Of a stretch of 64,000 nt of DNA, positions 15,978-23,981 are shown piece by piece; within the stretch, counting starts at the first letter, position 1; each line of letters opens with the position of its first letter. Both the position numbers and the translations under genes were made by a program. The stretch covers positions 178,501-242,500 of the forward strand of contig JAEKKV010000013.1 of NCBI GenBank assembly GCA_019510185.1, read 5' to 3'. Under the pieces are notes generated by a model. That model saw nothing but the letters and a program-made list of their open reading frames with translations. It did not search any database and had not been told where the DNA came from. The DNA comes from Verrucomicrobiota bacterium (GTDB lineage Bacteria; Verrucomicrobiota; Verrucomicrobiia; Opitutales; Opitutaceae).

Positions 15978-18098
15978 GTGTCAGCAAGAATTCTCCTGGT
16001 CAGAACAGGCTCTGCTTCCTTTCAAGCCAGAGCCCTCGTCGCAGCGAAAACCGGACTCTACACCCGCACCCTTTCCGGTGAGCAGGAACTTGAGGGCGCG
16101 CTCCGGTCGGAGACGTTTGATCTCATCGTGCATGACGGCCGCGGGGATAAGGGCGAGCCGCTGGGCTTCGTTGAAAAGGTGCGGAACAGCCAGCCGAACG
16201 CTCCGCTCATCCTGATCTGCGCGCAGCCGCAACTCGACGTGATCGTGAAGGCGATCCGCTTCGGCGTGCGCGATCTCTTTCATCCGCCGGTCAATCTGGC
16301 CGGGCTGCTCGCCCGGGCTATTGAGTTGATTCAGCCCCGTTTTAGCGGTCCCGCCGACGCCCTGGCGCTTTGTTGCCGGTCCGAGCTCACGCGCTTTGTC
16401 GCGGGAGAAGTCATGACGGCCGCGTCCGAGCCGGCCTCCGGGCACGAACTCAATGCGTTGCGCGAGGAATGCGCCCGCCTCAATCAACAACTGGACGCAG
16501 CGAATCAACGCCCGGCGCCCGAAGCGGTCAAAACCGATGCCGGACGGGAGCGGACCCTCGATGCCTCCCGCCAGGAACTCGACGAACTCCGGCGTCAGCT
16601 CGAGGACGCCCGCGCCCAGCTCGAAGCGGACACCGCGTTGCTCGCCGGACGCGAACGCGCCTTGGGCAAGGATCTTGAGCAACGCGAACGTCTGGTCGCG
16701 GAAGGCCAGGCTCGTCTTAAGGCCGAGCTCGCGGAAGTGGAAAAAGTCCGTGACAGCCTCGCGGCCGAAGAAGCGGCGATGGCGCAGACCCGCGCTTCTT
16801 TGAAACCGGAGACGGACGCGCTCACTCAGGCCAAGGCGCGCCTGCAGGCGGAAGAAGCCGGCCTCGAAGTGGCGAAGGCGGAAGCCGCCGGGGTGCTTCA
16901 ACAAAGCGCCCGCCGCGAAGCCGCGTTGGTGGAGCGGGAAAAAGCGGTGGTGGTTCGCGAGCAGACTTTTGAATCTGAAACCACACGCCTGCGTCAGGCG
17001 GAAGAAGCGTTGACGACGCGAGAGCAGGCGCTGGCCGGGGCGCAGACGCGGCTCAAGAGCGAGCAGGATGCGCTCGCGACCGAAGAAGCGTCGCTGGTCA
17101 AAGCACGTGCCGCGTTGAAGCCCGAGGTCGACGCGTTGGCTCAAGCCAAAACGCGCCTGCAGGCAGAGGCGGCCGACCTCGAAGCGGCGAAGGCGGAAGC
17201 TGCCGAGGTGATTCAACAGGGCGCCCGCCGTGAAGCTGCGTTGGCGGAGCGGGAGAAGACTCTGGTTGCGCGCGAACAATCTCTGGCCGCGGCTCACGAT
17301 AAAATTGCCGCCGAGGAAATGCGCATTCGTCAGGCGGAGGAAGCCCAGGCGGCGGGCGCGCGCGCGTTGAATGCGCGCGAACAGGAATTGGGCGAGGCCG
17401 AAGCGCAGATCAAGGCGGGCCAGCATGGCATCGCGGCCAAGGAAGCCGCCGTGGTGCAGGCGCGCGCCGCGCTGAAACTTGAGACCGATGCGCTGGCCCA
17501 AACGCGGGCTCGCCTGCAGGCGGAAGAGGCCGGTCTTGAAGAGGCGAAAGCGGAAGCCGCCACGACGCTCCAGCAGAGCGCCCGTCGTGAAGCTGCGCTG
17601 GTTGAGCGGGAAAAAGCTCTGGCCACCCGGGAGCAAGCCGCCGTTTCCGAAAGCACGCGTCTGCGCCAGGCGGAGGCAGCGCTGACGGTGACTTCACAGG
17701 CTTTGACCACGCGAGAGCAGGCGCTGGCCAAGTCCGAGGAGCAGTTCAAGGTCGCCCAACGCGGTCTCGCGGGCGAACGTGCGAAGGTGGAAGCCGAGTC
17801 TGCGGCCATGGCGGAGATACAGGAATCGCTCACCGCGACCGAGACGCAGCTTCGCACTCGCGCCGAGGAAATTTCCCGCCATGAAGCGGCTTTGAAAAAG
17901 GCGGAGGCGCAGCAGGCCGCCGTCTCGGCTCAAATCAAAAAAGAGCAAACTGCCTTGCAGAACGTTAAAGCCCAGATCGAGGCGGAGCAGCAGGCGCTTG
18001 AAGCCGAAGCCTCCGTATTTGCCACGAAAGAAAAGGAGTTTGAGGCCAAGCGCCGTCAGTTTCAGGACAGCATGAAAACCCTTCTCAACGTAGGTTGA
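15978..18098 (+). CDS. pseudo-receiver domain fused to a long repetitive coiled coil
   Basis: About 706 residues from GTG 15978, the codon just before the domain start; the frame is open back to TTG 15915, so the start is uncertain. Residues 1-120 have the alternating fold of a response-regulator receiver. The phospho-acceptor-like Asp is present (FDLIVHD), but the acidic pair after strand 1 is replaced (ILLVRTG) and the conserved Lys is lost (LFHPPV), so phosphorylation is doubtful. From about 160 to the end the protein is an Ala/Glu/Gln/Arg-rich coiled coil containing three tandem repeats of 105-119 residues. No membrane segment or signal is visible. A scaffold or filament role is plausible. 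The PilM-like/LamG gene follows. Confidence 0.6.
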   Translation: MSARILLVRTGSASFQARALVAAKTGLYTRTLSGEQELEGALRSETFDLIVHDGRGDKGEPLGFVEKVRNSQPNAPLILICAQPQLDVIVKAIRFGVRDLFHPPVNLAGLLARAIELIQPRFSGPADALALCCRSELTRFVAGEVMTAASEPASGHELNALREECARLNQQLDAANQRPAPEAVKTDAGRERTLDASRQELDELRRQLEDARAQLEADTALLAGRERALGKDLEQRERLVAEGQARLKAELAEVEKVRDSLAAEEAAMAQTRASLKPETDALTQAKARLQAEEAGLEVAKAEAAGVLQQSARREAALVEREKAVVVREQTFESETTRLRQAEEALTTREQALAGAQTRLKSEQDALATEEASLVKARAALKPEVDALAQAKTRLQAEAADLEAAKAEAAEVIQQGARREAALAEREKTLVAREQSLAAAHDKIAAEEMRIRQAEEAQAAGARALNAREQELGEAEAQIKAGQHGIAAKEAAVVQARAALKLETDALAQTRARLQAEEAGLEEAKAEAATTLQQSARREAALVEREKALATREQAAVSESTRLRQAEAALTVTSQALTTREQALAKSEEQFKVAQRGLAGERAKVEAESAAMAEIQESLTATETQLRTRAEEISRHEAALKKAEAQQAAVSAQIKKEQTALQNVKAQIEAEQQALEAEASVFATKEKEFEAKRRQFQDSMKTLLNVG
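16791..17810 (+). repeat. three intragenic tandem repeats (coiled-coil units)
   Basis: Three diverged units start at 16791, 17106 and 17463, each opening with R-A-(S/A)-L-K-(P/L)-E-(T/V)-D-A-L. Each continues through the shared blocks RLQAE.A.LE.AKAEAA, QQ.ARREAAL.ERE and TREQAL. Unit lengths are 315, 357 and about 348 bases, all multiples of three, so the coiled coil lengthens by whole units. The units are diverged at DNA level, so the amplification is not recent. Confidence 0.85.
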
Positions 18099-18112
18099 TC
18101 GTCCGCTCCGTC

Positions 18113-18271
18113 ATGGCCCCCCTTAAACGTGTTGTCGTAGAGCTATCCCCCTATTCGGTGCAGCTGGCGATCATCGCCGGCCGCCAGCTGGTCGCCTGCG
18201 GCGAATACGTGCTGGACGTGAAGGAAGCGCTGGCACGGCGGTTAAACGTTGAAATAAGGCCCGAGTTTTAG
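18113..18271 (+). pseudogene. truncated duplicate of the 5' end of the next gene
   Basis: ATG 18113 opens a 52-codon frame whose first 40 or so codons repeat the start of the gene at 18318. About 125 bases are nearly identical from the shared CGTC just before each ATG, with only about eight substitutions. Early differences are silent (GAG/GAA, CGC/CGT); later ones change EYALDAKEAL to EYVLDVKEAL. Similarity stops after codon 41 and the frame ends at TAG 18269-18271 after an unrelated tail. It may be a dead remnant of partial gene duplication or a short expressed peptide. The 46 bases between it and the full gene are AT-richer than average. Confidence 0.75.
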
Positions 18272-18317
18272 GGTGATGGAATTCTGTTACCGCCAGTAAA
18301 TTCTTATTTTCCCCGTC

Positions 18318-20489
18318 ATGGCCCCCCTTAAACGTGTTGTCGTAGAACTATCCCCCTATTCGGTGCAGCTGGCGATCATCGCCGGCCGTCAGCTGGTCGC
18401 CTGCGGCGAATACGCATTGGACGCGAAGGAAGCTCTGGCGGCGTTTTTGGAAGCGAATGGAGTGAAGGAGGCGGACGTGGCCTTGATCGCGCCGCGCTCG
18501 CTGTTCGCGCATCGCGCGGGCGAGGCGGAAGCGGGCCAAGGCCGTTCGCCGGCGGAACTGCTGGGATATGCGCAGACGGTGGCGACAGGATTTGCGCCGC
18601 CGCTGGCGGCGGTGGCGTGCGACACGGTGACGGGGAAGCCGGTCGAGGAAGCCGGGCAGAGCCCGTGGCTATTGGCGGGGACGACGGCGGAAGCGCTGAC
18701 GGCCGCGAGGGAACAGCTGTCGGCGCTGGGCGTGGTGTCGGTGCGCACCGGCCTGGCGTTGCCGGCGCAACTCGGTGCGGTGGTCGTGGCGTTGCAGGAC
18801 ATGCCCGAGTCCACGCGAGTGGCGGTGCTGACCTTGGGCGAAAACGCCTCGGTGCTGGCCTTGGTGTCCGCCGGCGGAGTGGAGGCGGTGCAAAGCGTGC
18901 CGACGGGCTATGCGCAGATTTTCGAAGCGGTGCAGGCTGAGCTCGGGCTTAAGTTTCGGGCGGCGGCCGCGAAATTATTTTTCAACGAAGCGTATGAGTT
19001 CGGGGAGGCCGCCGGAAAGATCGCCGGCCGCATCGCCGGAGCGGTGACCCCCGTGCTGGCAGGCTTGGAGGCCAAAGCCGGTTCGTTCCATGTTCTGGGC
19101 CTTCCCGCCAAGCAGGCGTGGTTCGGTCGCGAGTTGGCCCAAGCCGCCGGCTCCTTGGTATGGGCACCCGAGAGCGCTTCACTCTGCGCGCATTTGGGGC
19201 TGGAGACGGCGCCCGATTTGAAGCTGACACCCGGCGCACTGGGGCTGGCTTCTTTCGCCTGCGAACAAAACCTGGCGCAAGCGGCTTGGCTGCCCGCCTG
19301 GCTGGATGCGAACAGCAAGCCTCCCGCCGCCAGCACGCCGCCTCCGCCTGCCGCGGCGCCTGCTCGTGTCACCGTCCGGGCGGCCACAGATGTGAAAACC
19401 GCTCCGGCCAAGACGGTCGCCGCCTCCGCTTCGGTGGCAGCCAAACCGGCAGCCAAGCCCGTCAAAGCCGCGGTGACGGCGCCCACCCCGGTCAAAGCGG
19501 CCGCGTCACCGGCCAAGGCGGCTCCCGTTCCCGTGGCAGCCAACCCTGAAGAGAAGAAAAAGAACAACGCCGTCCTTTATGGCGTGATCGGCGCGGTGGT
19601 TTTGGCCGCCGTGGTGGGCGGCGTCATGATGCTGGGCAGTCGTACTGCCGCGCCGGTGGCGCAGGCTGTGCCGTTGCCGCCGGTCGCACCGGCAGTTCCG
19701 GCGAAGAAACCTGAACCTGTTGCTGTCCGCCCGCAGACCGTCGCCTATTTTCGTTTTGAAAACGGGGTTCCCGGACGAAGCGCGAACGGTTTGGGCACCA
19801 TCATCGATACGGGAGGCGGCGGCCATAACCTCAACGGCTACAAGGGGCCGGTTTATAGCACGGACGTGCCGGTGGCCGTCGTGCCAGGGATCGGCGAGAC
19901 CAATGTTGGCTCTGTCCATTTCACCGCCCAAAACGACATCTATAGCCCGCCGAACGAAGGGTTGAGTCAGGTGGTTTTTAACAGTTTCACGATCGAGGCG
20001 TATGTTCGGTTCGAATCTTTGGAAGGGTGGCAGACTTTCATCGGGCGCGACGATTCGCTCCAGCAGCCGGAAGCGCCCGAGCACAAGTCGCTCATGTATT
20101 TTTCAAAAACGACGAACCAGCCTGCGCAGAGCATCTACTCGAAAAACGGGTTTCGGATCGAAGTGATCACCAATCACGGCATAGCTCTGGCGGTCAACAG
20201 TTCGGTCGCGCCCGTTGCGGGCAGCTGGTACCATGTGGCTGCGGTCGGCGACGTTGAAAAGGGCACCTTGTCACTGTACGTGGACGGTAAATTGGCGGGT
20301 CGCACGAACGGGTTCACCGGCCTGCTCACGCCTCACTCGGGCAACGGATCATGGACTTTCGGGCGCGGGCAATTCAGGGGAAAAACCAGCGACAAATTCT
20401 TGGGCGATCTTGACGAGGTACGCTTCAGCAACGGGCCGCTCTCCCCCGAGCAATTCTTGAACGCGAGCCCTGCGGGTGCGGCGCGCTAA
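18318..20489 (+). CDS. PilM/actin-like domain, membrane helix and LamG domain protein
   Basis: 723 residues of unusual architecture. Residues 1-310 resemble the actin-fold PilM/GspL group: an opening strand VVVELSPYSVQLAIIAGRQ, LALPAQLGAVVVAL, the strand-turn VLTLGENASVLALVSAGG, and the PTGYAQIFEAVQAELGL helix. This assignment is by pattern only. A Pro/Ala/Lys linker (about 330-410) leads to one membrane helix (about 418-438, VLYGVIGAVVLAAVVGGVMML). The C-terminal 240 residues form a LamG/concanavalin-like domain (FTIEAYVRFESLEGWQTFIGR, WYHVAAVGDVEKGTLSLYVDGKLAG, LGDLDEVRFSNGPL). Topology would put the actin-like part in the cytoplasm and LamG outside. Its first 40 codons are duplicated just upstream. 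Confidence 0.6.
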   Translation: MAPLKRVVVELSPYSVQLAIIAGRQLVACGEYALDAKEALAAFLEANGVKEADVALIAPRSLFAHRAGEAEAGQGRSPAELLGYAQTVATGFAPPLAAVACDTVTGKPVEEAGQSPWLLAGTTAEALTAAREQLSALGVVSVRTGLALPAQLGAVVVALQDMPESTRVAVLTLGENASVLALVSAGGVEAVQSVPTGYAQIFEAVQAELGLKFRAAAAKLFFNEAYEFGEAAGKIAGRIAGAVTPVLAGLEAKAGSFHVLGLPAKQAWFGRELAQAAGSLVWAPESASLCAHLGLETAPDLKLTPGALGLASFACEQNLAQAAWLPAWLDANSKPPAASTPPPPAAAPARVTVRAATDVKTAPAKTVAASASVAAKPAAKPVKAAVTAPTPVKAAASPAKAAPVPVAANPEEKKKNNAVLYGVIGAVVLAAVVGGVMMLGSRTAAPVAQAVPLPPVAPAVPAKKPEPVAVRPQTVAYFRFENGVPGRSANGLGTIIDTGGGGHNLNGYKGPVYSTDVPVAVVPGIGETNVGSVHFTAQNDIYSPPNEGLSQVVFNSFTIEAYVRFESLEGWQTFIGRDDSLQQPEAPEHKSLMYFSKTTNQPAQSIYSKNGFRIEVITNHGIALAVNSSVAPVAGSWYHVAAVGDVEKGTLSLYVDGKLAGRTNGFTGLLTPHSGNGSWTFGRGQFRGKTSDKFLGDLDEVRFSNGPLSPEQFLNASPAGAAR

Positions 20490-20502
20490 GTTCTGGCCGC
20501 TT

Positions 20503-20522
20503 GCCTGCCGGGGCGGGCAGGC
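20503..20522. other. GC hairpin downstream of the LamG gene
   Basis: A 7-bp perfect stem GCCTGCC/GGCAGGC with a 6-base loop, 14 bases after the stop of the LamG gene. There is no U-tract, so it may be a 3'-end stabiliser or a factor-assisted terminator between this gene and psd. Confidence 0.35.
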
Positions 20523-20612
20523 GGGCGGTTGCCTTGGCCGTGTGACGTGGAGTGGCGGTCGCCGGCGCGATTCTTCTTTGCGTCGCGGGTCACGGTTGTG
20601 AAAAGGTGGGAC

Positions 20613-21512
20613 ATGCCCGTCGAACCCATTCGTTTTTATAACCGGTACACCCGATCAGTTGAAACCGAGCAGGTGTATGGCGAGAAGTGGCTGCGCTGGT
20701 CCTACGAAACGGCGCTCGGCCGGCTCGCGGTGGCGGCGCTGCTCAAGCGCGCCTGGTTCTCGCATTGGTATGGATGGCGCATGAATCGGAGCATCAGCGC
20801 GCAAAAGGTGGTCCCCTTCATTCTCGATTACGGCCTGAATACGGCGGAGTTTGCCAAGGGGCCGTTCGAGTTCCAGACGTTCAACGAGTTCTTCTATCGC
20901 GCGCTCAAAAAAGAGGCGCGACCTATCGCGGAGGGCGACGAAGTTGCCGTGCTGCCCGCGGACGGACGGCATCTGATGTTTCCCGATGTGGATGCCACGG
21001 ATGGATTTTACGTGAAGGGTGTGAAGTTTTCCCTGGCAGAGCTTTTCGGGGACGAAGATCTCGCGCGAACCTTCGCCGGAGGCGCGATGGTGATCTCGCG
21101 GCTGTGCCCGGTGGATTATCATCGGTTTCATTTCCCGGTCGCCGGCACGCCGTCCGAGCCGCGGCTGATCAACGGTTATCTTTTCTCGGTCAACCCGATC
21201 GCGTTGCGCCGCAACGCGGGTTATCTCGTGCAAAACAAGCGGGCGGTCACGCTCATCGATACGCCGCAGTTTGGACGCGTGGCCATGTTCGAGGTGGGCG
21301 CGACCTGCGTGGGCAGCATCAAGAATGTTTTCCCGGAAGGGCGGCCGGTTGCGAAGGGCGCGGAAAAGGGATTTTTCACCTTCGGCGGCTCGTGCGTCAT
21401 CACGGTGTTTCAAAAAGGCAGGATCCGTTTCGACGAAGATCTCGTGGCGCAAAGCGCACAGCAGATTGAAACGTACGCGCGCATGGGCGACCGGCTCGGA
21501 GTGGCGTCGTAA
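20613..21512 (+). CDS. psd: phosphatidylserine decarboxylase proenzyme
   Basis: Makes phosphatidylethanolamine from phosphatidylserine at the inner membrane. The self-cleavage site that generates the pyruvoyl group is FGGS, between Gly259 and Ser260 (family LGST/FGGS). Other family blocks are FNEFFYRALKKEARPI, LPADGRHLMFPD, RLCPVDYHRFHFPVAG and ALRRNAGYLVQNKRAV. The start ATG 20613 has a good ribosome site (AAGGTGGG) a few bases upstream and opens a typical 299-residue proenzyme; the frame is open further 5' without family similarity. tRNA-Leu follows 71 bases downstream. No pssA gene is adjacent. Confidence 0.92.
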   Translation: MPVEPIRFYNRYTRSVETEQVYGEKWLRWSYETALGRLAVAALLKRAWFSHWYGWRMNRSISAQKVVPFILDYGLNTAEFAKGPFEFQTFNEFFYRALKKEARPIAEGDEVAVLPADGRHLMFPDVDATDGFYVKGVKFSLAELFGDEDLARTFAGGAMVISRLCPVDYHRFHFPVAGTPSEPRLINGYLFSVNPIALRRNAGYLVQNKRAVTLIDTPQFGRVAMFEVGATCVGSIKNVFPEGRPVAKGAEKGFFTFGGSCVITVFQKGRIRFDEDLVAQSAQQIETYARMGDRLGVAS

Positions 21513-21583
21513 AAACGGCGCGCGACGGCCGGGCGCCTTCGGTCTTGCCAGCCTGGAGTCAAAATCCGCACTCTGCCTCGCCC

Positions 21584-21667
21584 GCCCGGGTGGTGGAATG
21601 GCAGACACGAAGGTCTTAGAAGCCTTTGCCGTAAGGCGTGCAGGTTCGAGTCCTGTCCCGGGCACCA
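21584..21667 (+). tRNA. tRNA-Leu (anticodon TAG)
   Basis: An 84-base class II tRNA. The acceptor stem is GCCCGGG/CCCGGGC, the anticodon stem AAGGT/GCCTT with loop CTTAGAA (anticodon TAG, leucine CUA), a short variable arm, and the T-arm GCAGGTTCGAGTCCTGT. CCA is encoded. The VOC gene starts 5 bases after it. Confidence 0.94.
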
Positions 21668-21671
21668 GCTT

Positions 21672-22070
21672 ATGCCCACCGTTAAAAAACTCCTGCACAC
21701 GCGGTTTCGCGTCAACGACCTCGAACGCACGGTAGCTTTCTACCGGCAGGCGCTCGGTCTCGTTGTCACCCGCCGCCACACGTCGCCGCGCGGAGCGCAG
21801 CTCGCATTTCTAGCCACGCCCAACAGCGACGAGGAAATCGAAATCTGCCAGCTGCCGCCCGGCTCCCCCGGCGTGCAGGTGCAGCCTGATCTCGTGCATC
21901 TGGCTTTCGAAGTGGAAAACCTGGAGTCGTTTGCCGCGGAATTGAAGAAAAGCGGCATGGCCTTGAGCGATGGCCCCACCGTGACCGGCAGCGGTTCCCT
22001 CATCGCCTTCATCGACGCGCCCGAAGGTTACGAAGTGGAGTTGATCCAACGAGCCCAGCCGGCGGTCTGA
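21672..22070 (+). CDS. VOC-family protein, lactoylglutathione lyase-like
   Basis: 132 residues, one vicinal-oxygen-chelate module pair. The N-terminus HTRFRVNDLERTVAFYRQALGL is the GloA signature. Metal-ligand-like residues are His9 (LHTRF), the Glu in EEIEICQ, the His in LVHLAFEV and the Glu in GYEVELI, the set used by glyoxalase I. It would convert the hemithioacetal of methylglyoxal to a lactoyl thioester. Whether the organism uses glutathione or another thiol is not shown. The gene begins 5 bases after tRNA-Leu, so it is probably cotranscribed with the tRNA precursor. The oppositely oriented glycosylase gene follows with a 12-base gap. Confidence 0.78.
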   Translation: MPTVKKLLHTRFRVNDLERTVAFYRQALGLVVTRRHTSPRGAQLAFLATPNSDEEIEICQLPPGSPGVQVQPDLVHLAFEVENLESFAAELKKSGMALSDGPTVTGSGSLIAFIDAPEGYEVELIQRAQPAV

Positions 22071-22082
22071 AGTCGGCCGGTG

Positions 22083-22961
22083 TCAGCGACCCTGTGCGCG
22101 TTCGTAAGCGAAAAGGTATTGCTGGGCCAAGCCTGCCTGCGCACCGAAATGCACACGTCCGAAGTGGGAGACTTGCGCGGGCGTCCATCCCTCGAGTCCG
22201 TAGCGGCGCGCCATCGCCTTGAGGATCCAGGTGTCGACGGGAAAGGCCTCGAGACGGCCGGCGCCAAAGAGCAGCACGCAATCGGCGACTTTTTCGCCCA
22301 CGCCCGACAGCAGGCGAAGCCGCTCCTTCGCCTCGGGGTAGGGCAGGGTTTCGATCTCCTCCAGCCAGCCGGGGTGCGCGGCGAGAAATTGCGCGGTGTC
22401 ATGAATGTATCGGGCGCGAAATCCGAGCAGACACGCCCGCAGGTCCGGTTCGGAAATCTCCGCGAGTTCCGCCCAGGTCGGCAGCCGGTTTAGGCCCGGC
22501 ATGATCGATGCGCCGTGACGTTCGGCGAGGAGTGCGATCATCTGTTTGATCTGCACGATTTGCTTGGTTGCACTGCACAGGAAGCCGAGGAGGGTCTCGC
22601 CGAGGGGCTGGCGCAGGATGGTGAGTCCGGGAAAAGCCTCCAGGCAGCGGGCGAGATGCGGGTCGCTTCGCCAAGGCAGTGCGTCAACAGCCGCGAGGGT
22701 GTCATGGCCAAACAAATACCGTGGCAAGGCCGCCGCCACGCGGGCGGCGATGGGCTTCGGCGCGGAGTAGCGGAGGGCGCCGGCCTCGTCCAGGGAGAGC
22801 CGGACAAGGTGGTCGCTCCATGCTCCGAGCCAGACACCGCCGGCTTCGGGACGCCAACGGAAGGCCTGACCGCCGTCGAGCAGCTCGACGAGGGTGGCCG
22901 GGGCAAGATGTGGAGCACCGGGCACCGGCGTCCAGTCACTCCAGTTCAAGGCGGATGGCAT
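22083..22961 (-). CDS. ogg: 8-oxoguanine DNA glycosylase/AP lyase (OGG1-type)
   Basis: Removes 8-oxoguanine from DNA and cuts the abasic site. At 292 residues it has the N-terminal beta domain (GQAFRWRPEAGGVWLG) and the helix-hairpin-helix LLSGVGEKVADCV with catalytic Lys224. FPVDTWI with Asp243 follows, as in eukaryotic OGG1 (GVGTKVADC, VPVDVH). It is the last gene of a same-strand run behind the alpha-E protein with a 29-base gap, so it may be cotranscribed with that unrelated operon. DNA-3-methyladenine glycosylase II is the main alternative but lacks this lysine pattern. Confidence 0.85.
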   Translation of the reverse strand: MPSALNWSDWTPVPGAPHLAPATLVELLDGGQAFRWRPEAGGVWLGAWSDHLVRLSLDEAGALRYSAPKPIAARVAAALPRYLFGHDTLAAVDALPWRSDPHLARCLEAFPGLTILRQPLGETLLGFLCSATKQIVQIKQMIALLAERHGASIMPGLNRLPTWAELAEISEPDLRACLLGFRARYIHDTAQFLAAHPGWLEEIETLPYPEAKERLRLLSGVGEKVADCVLLFGAGRLEAFPVDTWILKAMARRYGLEGWTPAQVSHFGRVHFGAQAGLAQQYLFAYERAQGR

Positions 22962-22990
22962 GCGGCGCCATCAGAGCGGCGCGGCCGGCC

Positions 22991-23977
22991 TCACGCCAGC
23001 ACTTTGGCGCTGGCGGTGGGGTAATCCACGAAGGTGGCCTGCACTGCCTCGTGAATCCCCGAGATTTTCATCTGCACGTCGTCGAGAAATTCATGAAGGC
23101 CGTCGGCGATCACCTCGGGCACGTCGATCATTTCCAATTCGGCGATCAGTTCCTCGAGATGCTGGCTGGCGGGATTGTTGTCGAGGTGGCTGGCATGGGC
23201 GGTGATCTGGTCCAGCGCCTGGCTGGCGGCGTTGATCGAGAAGAGAATGCTGCGGGGAAATTCGTTGTCGCGGAGGAGGTAGTCCACCACGCGTTCGAGG
23301 TTGAGCTGCCCGCGGCGGCTGCGGCGGAAGGCCTCGAAGCCCGAGCAGGAGCGAAGCACGGAGGCCCACTGGATCATGTCGAGGGCGGAGCCGACCGCGT
23401 GGAGGTCGGGCAGGAGCATGTAATATTTGACGTCGAGGATGCGCGAAACGTTGTCGGCGCGTTCGAGGTGCCGGCCCAGTTCGAAAAACCACCACAGGCC
23501 GCCGCGCGGCATCATGGACTCGGCCACGCCGTAGAAGAGCTGGATCTGCGACTTGATGCGGTTGAGGTATTCGGACGAGCCGAGCTGGGCGTAGCGGGCG
23601 TAGTCGTCGCCCTTGAGCTTCAGGTAGAATGTATTGAGCGTTTCCCAGACCTCGCTGGAAAGCTGGTCGCGGATGCAGCGTGCGTTTTCACGGGCGAAGC
23701 CGATGCAGGAGAGGAGGGAGCTGGGGTTGCGCCGGTCGAAGAGCATGAACTCGACGACGGCGCGTTCGCTTACGGTTTCGCCGTTGAGTTCGAAAAATTC
23801 CTCGTCGTCGCCGGTGACGTAGACGAGCGGCTCCCAGGATTTCGGGTCGTCCGCGGCCTGGCGGGACTGGAGGTCGAGGACGAGCTGCGCGTTGACGTCG
23901 ACGATGCGCGCGGTGTTTTCGGCGCGCTCGAGGTAGCGGGCCATCCAGTAGACGAGATTGGCGACACGGGAGAGCAT
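22991..23977 (-). CDS. alpha-E domain-containing protein
   Basis: 328-residue, mostly helical protein of the alpha-E family (former DUF403), recognisable by its start MLSRVANLVYWMARYLERAENTARIVDVN. A second conserved block is WWFFELGRHLERADNVSRILDVKYY. Function is not established. It is almost always encoded directly after a circularly permuted ATP-grasp protein, as here (4-base gap), often also with a transglutaminase-like protein, and a role in making or attaching a peptide has been proposed for such clusters. No transglutaminase is nearby in this window. Confidence 0.9.
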   Translation of the reverse strand: MLSRVANLVYWMARYLERAENTARIVDVNAQLVLDLQSRQAADDPKSWEPLVYVTGDDEEFFELNGETVSERAVVEFMLFDRRNPSSLLSCIGFARENARCIRDQLSSEVWETLNTFYLKLKGDDYARYAQLGSSEYLNRIKSQIQLFYGVAESMMPRGGLWWFFELGRHLERADNVSRILDVKYYMLLPDLHAVGSALDMIQWASVLRSCSGFEAFRRSRRGQLNLERVVDYLLRDNEFPRSILFSINAASQALDQITAHASHLDNNPASQHLEELIAELEMIDVPEVIADGLHEFLDDVQMKISGIHEAVQATFVDYPTASAKVLA

Positions 23978-23981
23978 GGCG

